From Deltaproteobacteria bacterium (GTDB lineage: Bacteria; Desulfobacterota; B13-G15; RBG-16-54-18), in assembly GCA_003646745.1 (NCBI GenBank), contig QMLM01000062.1:1-8432 (forward strand): DNA of 8,432 nt, in the 5' to 3' direction. Shown piece after piece: positions 1 to 7,284 of the stretch. The position numbers and the translations under genes are program-made. Position 1 is the stretch's first letter. Each line of letters begins with the position of its first letter. Below the pieces are notes generated by a model. The model was not told the origin of the DNA and did no database searches. It saw nothing but the letters and a program-made list of their open reading frames with translations.

Positions 1-2
1 AC

Positions 3-878
3 TATGTATTGATACCCACCCATGGAGTGGGGAAATTGACCAGAGAATTTCCCTATCCCTTTCAGTTCAATCACTGTATCGTCGCCATTGAGGCAAAAGA
101 AGGCTATCACTTTCTTGACCCGACGGGGGAAACCTATTCCTTCCATTACCTACCCAGTGAAGACCAAAATCGAGACGCCCTTTTGTTTCAAAACCAAAAA
201 GGGATATTCATCCACACTCCGACGGCCGACCCCCAGGAAAACGGAGTCCTTTACAGACAGATAATCAAGATCAGCTCGGATGGCTCTATAGAGGTTGAAA
301 AGACATCTTTGAGCTTTGGCGATATAGCTGCATCTAATCGGGCAACCTACATGGATTGTGGGCCTACTGAATTGCGAGAGATCTTCGAAAGGGCTGTAAG
401 CACCGTTCACCCCGGGGCGAAACTAATCGACTATAGTATCTCCGATCCGCTGGACTTTGGGCAACCTTTTACCAAGATATATCGATGTTTCGCAGAAGGT
501 TACTGTAAAAAGGCAGGGGACCTGCTGATATTTCAGTTACCTGATGTCTCCTATAGCTGCTTTGTTCCCACCAAGGAAAAACGCAGATACCCGATAGAAC
601 TCTCCTATGTCCACTCTCTCAAAAATGAGGTGGAGATATATCTCCCCGATGATTATGAGGTCTATTACCTGCCCAAAGCAGTGAAGATAAAAACTCCATA
701 CTTTGACTTTAGTTCCAGTTATTGGCATGAGGGAACCAAGGTCTTCTATCGGGGAGAAAGGATAAGGAAGGCTACCGTCATCCCTCTCAAAGATTACCCC
801 CTTTACCGAAAATTCTGCCACCTGATGGAGAGAAGCAGTGGGGAGTGGGTAGTGCTCAAGAAGAAAAAAGGCCTGTAA
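3..878 (+). CDS. Transglutaminase-like / DUF3857-DUF3858-type protein, C-terminal part (5' end outside window)
   Basis: The reading frame is open from the window edge and ends at TAA 876-878, so this is the 3' part of a longer gene. A TTG at 9 is in frame but is not a credible start, because the sequence before and after it (YVLIPTHGV) is the middle of a transglutaminase core. Counting from that TTG, FNHCIVAI (residues 20-27) carries the expected catalytic His and LDPTGE (36-41) the catalytic Asp; the nucleophilic Cys would lie upstream of the window. Residues about 190-285 (RRYPIEL, then YLPDDYEVYYLP, then IPLKDYPLYRKF) resemble the beta-rich tail that follows the transglutaminase core in DUF3857-transglutaminase-DUF3858 proteins. 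Those are usually exported proteins of unknown substrate; the signal peptide would be upstream and cannot be checked. Family assignment is fairly secure; cellular role is unknown. It converges on the next gene with a 10-bp gap. Confidence 0.8.
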   Translation, partial: YVLIPTHGVGKLTREFPYPFQFNHCIVAIEAKEGYHFLDPTGETYSFHYLPSEDQNRDALLFQNQKGIFIHTPTADPQENGVLYRQIIKISSDGSIEVEKTSLSFGDIAASNRATYMDCGPTELREIFERAVSTVHPGAKLIDYSISDPLDFGQPFTKIYRCFAEGYCKKAGDLLIFQLPDVSYSCFVPTKEKRRYPIELSYVHSLKNEVEIYLPDDYEVYYLPKAVKIKTPYFDFSSSYWHEGTKVFYRGERIRKATVIPLKDYPLYRKFCHLMERSSGEWVVLKKKKGL

Positions 879-888
879 AATCCCCCAA

Positions 889-1329
889 TCAATTCCACCT
901 GGAAACCCACAGAGAGATCATTCGGGCAAGTTCCCTCTTTTGCTGCTCATTGAGGACGGCGGTAAATTCGACCATCAGGTCAAAGGTCTCATTGATTCTA
1001 TACACCTCTTCATTAAAGACCTCTTGGAACAGATGGGTCATTTTCTCGACATCTGGTTTTTCCCGCACCCCCTCCTCTTTAATTCTCCGCAGCGCTTCTC
1101 GCCTCTTCACCCAACACTGATGGAAGTTCTTATGGATCTGCGCCTTGAGTTTTACAAACTCTGCATATTGTTCAGGGCTAAATTTAAGCTTGGCCGCAGT
1201 TCTCTCCAGCATCTTGATGAAGGTGGCCTCAACTCTAGTGCTAGCATCCATCTTGGGGCAACAGGAAGCGAAAACCATCCCCAAAAGAAGAAAAACGACA
1301 AAAGATTTCATATATGTGCTTCTCTTCAT
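889..1329 (-). CDS. Small putative lipoprotein with Spy/CpxP-like LTxxQ motifs
   Basis: This encodes 146 residues. The start at 1329 is supported by an AAGGAGGA Shine-Dalgarno at 1338-1345, 8 nt upstream; a second in-frame Met at residue 7 (1311) is the alternative. The N-terminus is basic (MKRSTYMK), then hydrophobic (residues 9-20), then FASC, which approximates a lipobox with Cys23 as the lipidated residue; Cys24 follows directly. The rest is helical, charged and soluble. Two segments, LKFSPEQ (48-54) and LNEQQ (126-130), resemble the LTxxQ motifs of the Spy/CpxP/metal-sensor superfamily, which are periplasmic helical chaperone-like or stress-sensing proteins. I infer a periplasmic, membrane-tethered helical protein; the specific function is unknown. 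It has its own promoter (1362-1391), diverging from selB. The gene ends in TGA at 889-891, facing the transglutaminase gene. Confidence 0.78.
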   Translation of the reverse strand: MKRSTYMKSFVVFLLLGMVFASCCPKMDASTRVEATFIKMLERTAAKLKFSPEQYAEFVKLKAQIHKNFHQCWVKRREALRRIKEEGVREKPDVEKMTHLFQEVFNEEVYRINETFDLMVEFTAVLNEQQKRELARMISLWVSRWN

Positions 1330-1361
1330 CTGCCTATTCCTCCTTGGATTGCTTTAATTTC

Positions 1362-1391
1362 ATTATACCTGCACTCCATCCTAGCCAGCAA
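1362..1391 (-). promoter_or_regulatory. Sigma70-type promoter for the putative lipoprotein gene
   Basis: Read on the - strand, a perfect TATAAT -10 (1362-1367) is preceded by an 18-bp spacer and TTGCTG (1386-1391), which matches the -35 consensus at 3 of 6 positions. Transcription would start near 1355, giving a leader of about 25 nt that contains the AAGGAGGA site at 1338-1345. The -35 overlaps the left arm of an inverted repeat (1387-1425). Confidence 0.6.
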
Positions 1392-1425
1392 GGACCTTTA
1401 AATCCCCAAAAGGCGATACCTTGCT
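1387..1425. repeat. Inverted repeat between divergent promoters (possible operator)
   Basis: AGCAAGG (1387-1393) and CCTTGCT (1419-1425) are perfect 7-bp inverted arms separated by 25 bp. Inside lies a second short dyad, CCTTT (1395-1399) with AAAGG (1409-1413), nearly but not exactly co-centred. The left arm overlaps the -35 of the lipoprotein promoter and the right arm touches the first base of the selB -35. The placement suits a shared operator, but the arms are short and could be coincidental. Confidence 0.35.
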
Positions 1426-1454
1426 TGACACAAACGCTACAGGTGACATACACT
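1425..1454 (+). promoter_or_regulatory. Probable selB promoter
   Basis: A consensus -35 TTGACA lies at 1425-1430. The best -10 is TACACT at 1449-1454 with an 18-bp spacer (4 of 6 matches); CATACA at 1447-1452 with a 16-bp spacer is a weaker alternative. Transcription would start near 1460, leaving only about 12 nt before the preferred selB ATG at 1473. The -35 is convincing and the -10 is only moderate. Confidence 0.5.
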
Positions 1455-1472
1455 GATAAAATGGGAGGAAGA

Positions 1473-3398
1473 ATGAAACAGGTTATCTTGGGGACAGCGG
1501 GCCATATAGACCACGGTAAAACAGCCTTGGTGAAGGCCCTCACCGGGATAGACACCGACAGGCTAAAAGAGGAGAAGGAGCGGGGGATCACCATAGAGCT
1601 GGGGTTTGCTTACTTAGATCTGCCCCATGGGGGACGGATCGGAATTGTGGATGTGCCTGGGCATGAGAGATTTGTCAAACATATGGTAGCGGGAGCGGGA
1701 GGAATAGACCTCGTGGCCCTGATTGTTGCTGCCGACGAAGGAGTAATGCCCCAGACCAGGGAACACTTGGACATCTGCACCCTGTTGGGGGTAAAAAGGG
1801 GATTGGTGGTCCTGACAAAGATTGACTTGGTAGATCAAGAGCTAAAAGAGTTGGCCATAGAGGACATAAGGGAATTCACCAAGGGAACCTTCCTCGAAGG
1901 GGCCCCCATTATTCCTGTCTCGGCCCTCACCGGTGAAGGATTAGGGGAACTCATCGCAGCCTTGGAAAAATTGGTCGAACAGATTGAGGAGAGGCCATCC
2001 GACGGCATCCTCAGGCTCCCCATAGACAGAGTCTTTACCATTAAGGGGTTTGGCACAGTGGTCACCGGGACCCTCGTCTCGGGCAAGTTGACGACAGGGG
2101 AGGCCGTCGAGATTTTGCCCAAAGGACTTAAGGCAAAGGTCAGAGGACTTCAGGTCCACAATGAAAAGGTCAAGATGGCAGTAGCGGGACAAAGGACCGC
2201 CGTCAACCTACAAGGGGTCGAAAAGTCCTTGGTAGAAAGAGGGCAGGTGCTCCTTCAACCGGGCACCGTGGAACCGACGGACATTATTGATGTGGAGATC
2301 GTCTATCTACCCCACTCCCCTCGCCCTTTGAAAAACGGCGTAATGCTTCGCTTTCATACAGGGACCTCCCACCAGATGGCCAAGATACTTCTGTTGGGCA
2401 CCAATGAACTGAAACCAGGGCAGAGCGGATACGCCCAGATAAGGCTGGAGGGCCCCTTGGTGGTTTTGCCCAACGACCGTTTCGTGCTGCGCGGCTCCTC
2501 CATCATCCAGACCATCGGCGGCGGTATAGTCCTAGACGCCCACCCTCAAAGGCACAAGAGGTTTAAGGGTGAAGTCATCACCCAGCTAGAACAACTTAAG
2601 AAGGGAGATCCGTCTTTTGTCCTCAGTTTCCATATCAAAAAGGGGGGCTACAGGGGCCTGGAGATAAGGAAGCTTGCTGGATACGCCAACATACCTCCTA
2701 GTACTTTATCCGCAACCTTGACGGAACTGTCCTCAAAACAAGGAGTGGTCAAATTCGACAGAGAGACCGAGCGTGTCATAGATGGGGGACTGTATAGCCG
2801 CCTTAGGGATGAGATGGTGATGACATTAAAGAGATATCACGCCGAAAATCCCCTCAAGGTTGGTATCCCCAAAGAGGAACTCAAGACAAAGCTCCCCTCC
2901 GAGGTGGACGCAAAACTCTTTAACTCCCTTTTATCAGACCTCACAGAGAGGAAGATTTTGGTCCAGGAAAAGGATAAAGTAAGGCTATCAGAACACCAAA
3001 TCTCCCTGCAGGGGAGACAGCGGGAATTAGAAGGAAAAATTGAGGATATCATCCACCGAAGTGGCCTCACTCCTCCTTCAGTGAAGGAATTGGTTGGACA
3101 AATTGGTGCCAGCGAGGATGAGGTAAAAGAGATTCTCTCACTGCTTACCGCTCAGGGCAGGCTAGTCAAATTAAAAGATGGGATTTATTTCCATAGCGAC
3201 CCTTTAGAGGAGCTTAAAGAAAAAGTAGTAGCCTTTCTCAAGGAACGGGGGAAGATATCCACACAAGAGTTTAAATCCCTCACCGGTGCCTCGAGGAAAT
3301 ACACCATTCCCTTAGCGGAGTACTTCGATGCCATCAAGGTCACCATCAGAGTAGGCGACGAAAGAGTCCTGCGGGGGAAAAATAGAAAAAGAGAGTAA
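1473..3398 (+). CDS. selB: Selenocysteine-specific translation elongation factor SelB
   Basis: SelB is a cytoplasmic GTPase that delivers Sec-tRNA(Sec) to the ribosome at UGA codons marked by a SECIS hairpin. About 641 residues, the usual SelB size. The ATG at 1473 gives the typical MKQVILGTAGHIDHGKT opening and has GGGAGG (1463-1468) 4 nt upstream; the in-frame ATG at 1461 lacks a ribosome site. GTPase motifs: G1 GHIDHGKT (10-17), G2 in RGITIELGF (37-45), G3 DVPGH (60-64), G4 TKID (115-118), G5 SAL (150-152). RGITIELGF is SelB-type, distinguishing it from EF-Tu. Beta-barrel domain II carries GFGTVVTGT (192-200), and domain III ends near IGGGIVLD (about 345-355). From about 363 to the end it is helical and charged, as in the tandem winged helices that bind SECIS RNA; the last region (ISTQEFKSLTGASRKY onward) looks like the final winged helix. 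No frameshift or missing motif is seen. It implies selenoproteins in this organism. Confidence 0.97.
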   Translation: MKQVILGTAGHIDHGKTALVKALTGIDTDRLKEEKERGITIELGFAYLDLPHGGRIGIVDVPGHERFVKHMVAGAGGIDLVALIVAADEGVMPQTREHLDICTLLGVKRGLVVLTKIDLVDQELKELAIEDIREFTKGTFLEGAPIIPVSALTGEGLGELIAALEKLVEQIEERPSDGILRLPIDRVFTIKGFGTVVTGTLVSGKLTTGEAVEILPKGLKAKVRGLQVHNEKVKMAVAGQRTAVNLQGVEKSLVERGQVLLQPGTVEPTDIIDVEIVYLPHSPRPLKNGVMLRFHTGTSHQMAKILLLGTNELKPGQSGYAQIRLEGPLVVLPNDRFVLRGSSIIQTIGGGIVLDAHPQRHKRFKGEVITQLEQLKKGDPSFVLSFHIKKGGYRGLEIRKLAGYANIPPSTLSATLTELSSKQGVVKFDRETERVIDGGLYSRLRDEMVMTLKRYHAENPLKVGIPKEELKTKLPSEVDAKLFNSLLSDLTERKILVQEKDKVRLSEHQISLQGRQRELEGKIEDIIHRSGLTPPSVKELVGQIGASEDEVKEILSLLTAQGRLVKLKDGIYFHSDPLEELKEKVVAFLKERGKISTQEFKSLTGASRKYTIPLAEYFDAIKVTIRVGDERVLRGKNRKRE

Positions 3399-3402
3399 GT
3401 TC

Positions 3403-4587
3403 TCAGGTGTGGTATGAAGCGTTTATCCTTACGTAATCGTAAGAAAGATCGGTGGTTAGCACAGAGGCTTGCGAAATCCCCTGATGCAGGTCAATGATTA
3501 CCCTAAACTCCTCCCTTTTTAATACCTCCTTAATCTTATCTGTGCTGCTATCCTTAGCCCGAACCCCATTCTCCACTACGAGGTCACCATCAAAGTAAAT
3601 GTCTACCTTTTGTGGGTCGAAGGGAACTTCTGCTGTTCCCATTGCCGCCATAATTCTGCCCCAGTTGGGATCTTGGCCAAAAAAGGCGGCCTTAACTAGG
3701 GGGGACTGGGCCACCCTAAAAGCCAACTTTTCAGCCTCCTTGCTGTTTCTGGCCCCCCGCACGGTGATCTCCACTACCTTTGTTCTGCCCTCCCCATCTC
3801 TGACAATAGCCCGAGCCAATTGATCCATTACCCTGAAAAGGGTCGCTTTAAAAGTGTGAAACCGCTCATCACCGGGATACAATGGAGTGCTGCTCCCTTT
3901 GCCATTGGCCATCAGGAGTATCATGTCGTTGGTGCTGGTATCTCCATCGACCGTTATCCTATTGAAGGTGCAACGGACCCCCTCTCGTAGCAGGGCGGAT
4001 AATATCTCCGTCTCCAGCTGTGCATCGGTGAGGATAAAGGCCAACATGGTGGCAAGCTGGGGGCGAATCATCCCCGCTCCCTTGGCCATCCCGAGGATGG
4101 TGATCTCCCCTTCGCCGGTGGCCATCCTCTCCGCAATCAGTTTGGGGTGAGTATCAGTGGTCATAATCGCCTCGGCAGCATCTTGAAAACCATAAGGGGA
4201 GAGCTTGGTGGCCAAGGATGGAATCCCCCGCAATATCTTCTCCATGGGAAGGGGCTGGCCGATCACACCCGTGGAGGAAACCAAAACCTGCTGGTAAGGG
4301 ATATGGAGGACATCGGCGGTCAACTTCGCCATGGCCTCCACGTCCATCAAGCCCTTCTTACCTGTGCAGGCGTTGGCGTTGCCACTGTTGACGATGAGGG
4401 CTCGGCAGACGCCCCCACGTACTGTCTTCCGGGTGTAGAGTATGGGTGCCGCCTTGACCCTATTTTTGGTAAACAGCCCTGCCACCCTCGCTGGAACCTC
4501 CGAATAAATGAGGGCCAAATCCTTGGCCCCCTCTGCTGTCTTTATCCCACAGGCGATACCCGCTGCCTGAAAACCTTTGGGTCCCAG
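3403..4587 (-). CDS. argJ: Bifunctional glutamate N-acetyltransferase / ornithine acetyltransferase ArgJ
   Basis: ArgJ transfers the acetyl group from N-acetylornithine to glutamate in the cyclic arginine pathway; bifunctional forms also use acetyl-CoA. Conserved blocks are intact: PKGFQAAGIACGIK at the N-terminus, VNSGNANACTG, the oxyanion-hole segment SSTGVIGQ, KGAGMIRPQLATML with the autoproteolysis site between Ala and Thr (Thr codon at 4048-4050, residue 180 from the chosen start), VDGDTSTND, and FFGQDPNWGRI near the C-terminus. The start is uncertain. I chose CTG at 4585-4587 because GGGAGG (4595-4600) lies exactly 7 nt upstream and the product would begin two residues before PKGF, as ArgJ proteins usually do (394 residues). 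Alternatives are GTG at 4602, 4632 or 4704, all inside the secA reading frame and without a good ribosome site. It is the last gene of the M23-secA-argJ cluster and probably translationally coupled to secA. Whether it is mono- or bifunctional cannot be told from sequence. Confidence 0.95.
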   Translation of the reverse strand: MGPKGFQAAGIACGIKTAEGAKDLALIYSEVPARVAGLFTKNRVKAAPILYTRKTVRGGVCRALIVNSGNANACTGKKGLMDVEAMAKLTADVLHIPYQQVLVSSTGVIGQPLPMEKILRGIPSLATKLSPYGFQDAAEAIMTTDTHPKLIAERMATGEGEITILGMAKGAGMIRPQLATMLAFILTDAQLETEILSALLREGVRCTFNRITVDGDTSTNDMILLMANGKGSSTPLYPGDERFHTFKATLFRVMDQLARAIVRDGEGRTKVVEITVRGARNSKEAEKLAFRVAQSPLVKAAFFGQDPNWGRIMAAMGTAEVPFDPQKVDIYFDGDLVVENGVRAKDSSTDKIKEVLKREEFRVIIDLHQGISQASVLTTDLSYDYVRINASYHT

Positions 4588-4591
4588 CTTG

Positions 4592-7261
4592 CTACCTCCC
4601 ACAACACTTTTTGTATTTTTTTCCGCTGCCACACGGGCATGGATCGTTTCGACCGATCTTTCTCCCTTCGCGGCGAAAGGGCATAGGCCTCGCCTCCTCG
4701 GCACCCATCTGTTGAGGAGGAGGCGGCGTTGGGGCCTCTAGCCCACCTCTGATCAAAAATAGCTTCGGACCCAGAGCATCGCGCAGTGTAGGTACCTCCT
4801 CTTCCTTGGCGAGCTGCACGGCAAACAGTTTGCGTACCGCATCTTCCCTTGCACTGGCCAACATATCGATAAACATCTCATAACCTTCCCTTTTGTACTC
4901 CAAAAGGGGATTCTTTTGGCCATAGCCCCGCAGACCAATGCCCTCCTTTAGGTGATCTATGTTCAACAAGTGGTCTTTCCAGTGGCTGTCCAGGGTCTGA
5001 AGAAGGATGAAACGCTCCAGATCCCGCATCACCTCCTCGCCAAAGGCCCTCTCTTTTTCGTCATAGAAGCTTTGGGCCTTTTCTATGAGGAAGTTCCGCA
5101 ATTGCTCCTGGTTCATCTCCTCCAAGGTCTCTTCCTCTAGCTCTATCCTAAAGGAGAAACTATGGTAAAAGGCCTCCTTTAGTCCCTGCAGGTCCCATTC
5201 CTCGGGGTAACGCTTCTCATCGGTATATTCTTCGACGATTCCGTCTACCACATCTTCTATCATGTCAAAGACCATCTCCTTCAATCTATCCCCCTTCAAG
5301 ATCTCTTTGCGCTGGGAGTAGACTACCTCTCGCTGTTGATTCATCACATCATCGTACTCCAGGAGGTGCTTTCTAATTTCAAAATTATGGGCCTCTACCC
5401 TCCTTTGGGCGTTTTCGATGGCCTTGGTGACCAAGGGGTGTTCGATGGGCTGATCGTCCTCTACCCCTAATCTGTCCATGATACTCGCTATCCTCTCAGA
5501 ACCAAAGATCCTTAACAGGTCATCCTCGAGGGACAGATAGAAACGGGAAGAGCCAGGGTCACCCTGTCGGCCAGCCCTTCCCCTCAACTGATTATCGATA
5601 CGACGGCTCTCATGCCGTTCTGTTCCGATGACATGCAGTCCCCCCAGCTTGACCACTTCCTCTTTTTCCTTGGAGGTGACAGCCAAGGCCTTTTGATAGA
5701 CGGCCTCCAGCTCGCCATCATCTGCTTCGTTGCCCACCATCTTTAGGGCTATCATCTTGGGGTTCCCCCCTAGGAGGATATCGGTCCCGCGCCCAGCCAT
5801 ATTGGTGGAGATGGTCACGGCCTTAAAACGACCTGCCTGAGCGATGATCTCTGCCTCCTTTTCATGATGTTTGGCGTTGAGCACATGATGGGGAATCCCC
5901 CTCTTCTTCAACAACCTACTCAATCGCTCTGATTTATCGATGGAGACGGTCCCCACCAAGACAGGTCGTCCCTTCTGATAGAGCTCCTCTATTTCCCTCA
6001 CCACAGAATTAAATTTCTCCTTCTCCGTTTTATAGATTACGTCCGGATAGTTCGTCCGAATTAAAGGGCGATTAGTGGGGACTACGACTACATCCAGGTT
6101 GTAGATCTTTTTGAATTCCGCTGCTTCGGTGTCGGCGGTCCCTGTCATCCCAGCAAGCTTCTCATACATCCGGAAGTAGTTTTGAAAGGTGATGGTGGCT
6201 AAGGTCTGGTTTTCACTTTCAATTCTGACCCCCTCTTTGGCCTCCACGGCTTGGTGAAGTCCATCGCTCCAGCGCCGGCCAGGCATAAGCCTGCCGGTGA
6301 ACTCATCGACAATGATCACCTTGCCATCCTTGACCACGTAATCCACATCCCTCTTGAAGAGACTGTGGGCTCGTAACGCCTGGTTTACGTGATGGAGGGT
6401 ATCGATATGTCTGGGGTCGTAGAGGTTTTCTATATTTAGGAGCCTTTCCACACGGGCAACCCCTTCTTCGGTGAGAACTACCGTATTGCTCTTTTCATCT
6501 ACCGTATAATCCCGCTCTTTGCGCAGTTGGGGGATGATCCGGTTGATCTTATAGTACTTATCTGTGGATTCCTCTGCGGGCCCGGATATGATCAGGGGAG
6601 TCCTCGCCTCATCTATGAGGATGCTGTCCACCTCATCCACAATAGCATAGTACAGCTCCCGCTGGACATAATCGTCTAGGCTGAACTTCATGTTGTCCCT
6701 CAGATAGTCAAATCCGAACTCATTGTTTGTACCATAGGTGATATCGGCTCTGTAGGCCTCTCTCCTGGCATAATCGTCCATGTCATGTAGTATCACACCT
6801 ACCGATAGCCCCAAAAAACGGTAGATAACCCCCATCCACTCACTATCCCTCTTGGCCAGATAGTCGTTTACGGTAACAATGTGAACGCCTTTGCCCAATA
6901 GGGCATTGAGATATGCCGGAAGGGTAGCCACCAATGTCTTTCCTTCCCCTGTAGCCATCTCGGCAATCTTTCCTTCGTGCAGGACTACTCCCCCAATGAG
7001 CTGGACATCAAAATGGCGCTCTCCCAAAGTGCGCCTCGCTACCTCTCTAACTACTGCAAAGGCCTCGGGCAAGAGGTCCTCTAAGGGCTCCCCTTTCTCC
7101 AACCTCTCTTTAAATTCACCCGTCTTGGCAGCTAGGCGATGGTCGCTCAGGGGATATATTTGAGGCTCCAGGGAATTTATCCTCTCCACAAGGGGTTGGA
7201 TCCTTTTGAGCTCCCTCTCGTTTTTGCTTCCGACCACCTTCTTTACAATATTGCCTAACAT
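4592..7261 (-). CDS. secA: Preprotein translocase ATPase SecA
   Basis: SecA is the motor ATPase that drives unfolded preproteins through SecYEG at the inner membrane. 889 residues, close to the 901 of E. coli. The ATG at 7259-7261 is preceded by GGAGG (7268-7272) at 6 nt; an upstream in-frame TTG at 7288 has no ribosome site. Motifs in order: Walker A region MATGEGKT (102-109), TVNDYLAKRD (about 130-139), Walker B DEVD (209-212), the preprotein cross-linking region (about 220-370), MAGRGTDI (about 488-495), the motif VI region RRIDNQLRGRAGRQGDPG with its arginine finger (553-570), DSHWKDHL (about 758-765), a Pro/Gln-rich flexible linker (about 843-852), and a C-terminal zinc-binding SEC-C tail CPC-x8-CC (875-887). 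That tail is the usual SecB/lipid/ribosome contact. All motifs are present. It follows the M23 gene by a 94-bp gap containing a hairpin. The stop codon is next to the argJ ribosome site. Confidence 0.98.
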   Translation of the reverse strand: MLGNIVKKVVGSKNERELKRIQPLVERINSLEPQIYPLSDHRLAAKTGEFKERLEKGEPLEDLLPEAFAVVREVARRTLGERHFDVQLIGGVVLHEGKIAEMATGEGKTLVATLPAYLNALLGKGVHIVTVNDYLAKRDSEWMGVIYRFLGLSVGVILHDMDDYARREAYRADITYGTNNEFGFDYLRDNMKFSLDDYVQRELYYAIVDEVDSILIDEARTPLIISGPAEESTDKYYKINRIIPQLRKERDYTVDEKSNTVVLTEEGVARVERLLNIENLYDPRHIDTLHHVNQALRAHSLFKRDVDYVVKDGKVIIVDEFTGRLMPGRRWSDGLHQAVEAKEGVRIESENQTLATITFQNYFRMYEKLAGMTGTADTEAAEFKKIYNLDVVVVPTNRPLIRTNYPDVIYKTEKEKFNSVVREIEELYQKGRPVLVGTVSIDKSERLSRLLKKRGIPHHVLNAKHHEKEAEIIAQAGRFKAVTISTNMAGRGTDILLGGNPKMIALKMVGNEADDGELEAVYQKALAVTSKEKEEVVKLGGLHVIGTERHESRRIDNQLRGRAGRQGDPGSSRFYLSLEDDLLRIFGSERIASIMDRLGVEDDQPIEHPLVTKAIENAQRRVEAHNFEIRKHLLEYDDVMNQQREVVYSQRKEILKGDRLKEMVFDMIEDVVDGIVEEYTDEKRYPEEWDLQGLKEAFYHSFSFRIELEEETLEEMNQEQLRNFLIEKAQSFYDEKERAFGEEVMRDLERFILLQTLDSHWKDHLLNIDHLKEGIGLRGYGQKNPLLEYKREGYEMFIDMLASAREDAVRKLFAVQLAKEEEVPTLRDALGPKLFLIRGGLEAPTPPPPQQMGAEEARPMPFRREGRKIGRNDPCPCGSGKKYKKCCGR
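4595..4600 (-). promoter_or_regulatory. Shine-Dalgarno of argJ, adjoining the secA stop codon
   Basis: GGGAGG on the - strand forms the last full codons of secA (GGG AGG), immediately before its TAG at 4592-4594. It sits 7 nt before an in-frame CTG (4585-4587), while every in-frame GTG lies upstream of it. This decides the argJ start in favour of CTG, and ribosomes finishing secA would already be at the site. Confidence 0.55.
4691..4725 (-). repeat. 9-bp inverted repeat in the secA linker region
   Basis: CGCCTCCTC (4691-4699) and GAGGAGGCG (4717-4725) are perfect inverted arms around a 17-nt loop. On the secA mRNA the 3' arm contains GAGGAGG, a strong Shine-Dalgarno 8 nt before the in-frame ATG at 4682-4684. 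It lies in the low-complexity linker coding for the Pro/Gln and Glu/Ala/Arg stretch, so codon bias may explain it. Confidence 0.4.
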
Positions 7262-7284
7262 CGCCTTCCTCCACAAACAGACTC

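Noticed and set aside
4147..4686. A 179-codon + strand frame opposite argJ
   Set aside because: It lies fully antisense to well-conserved argJ and secA sequence, has no ribosome site or recognisable domain, and is explained by codon bias on the opposite strand.
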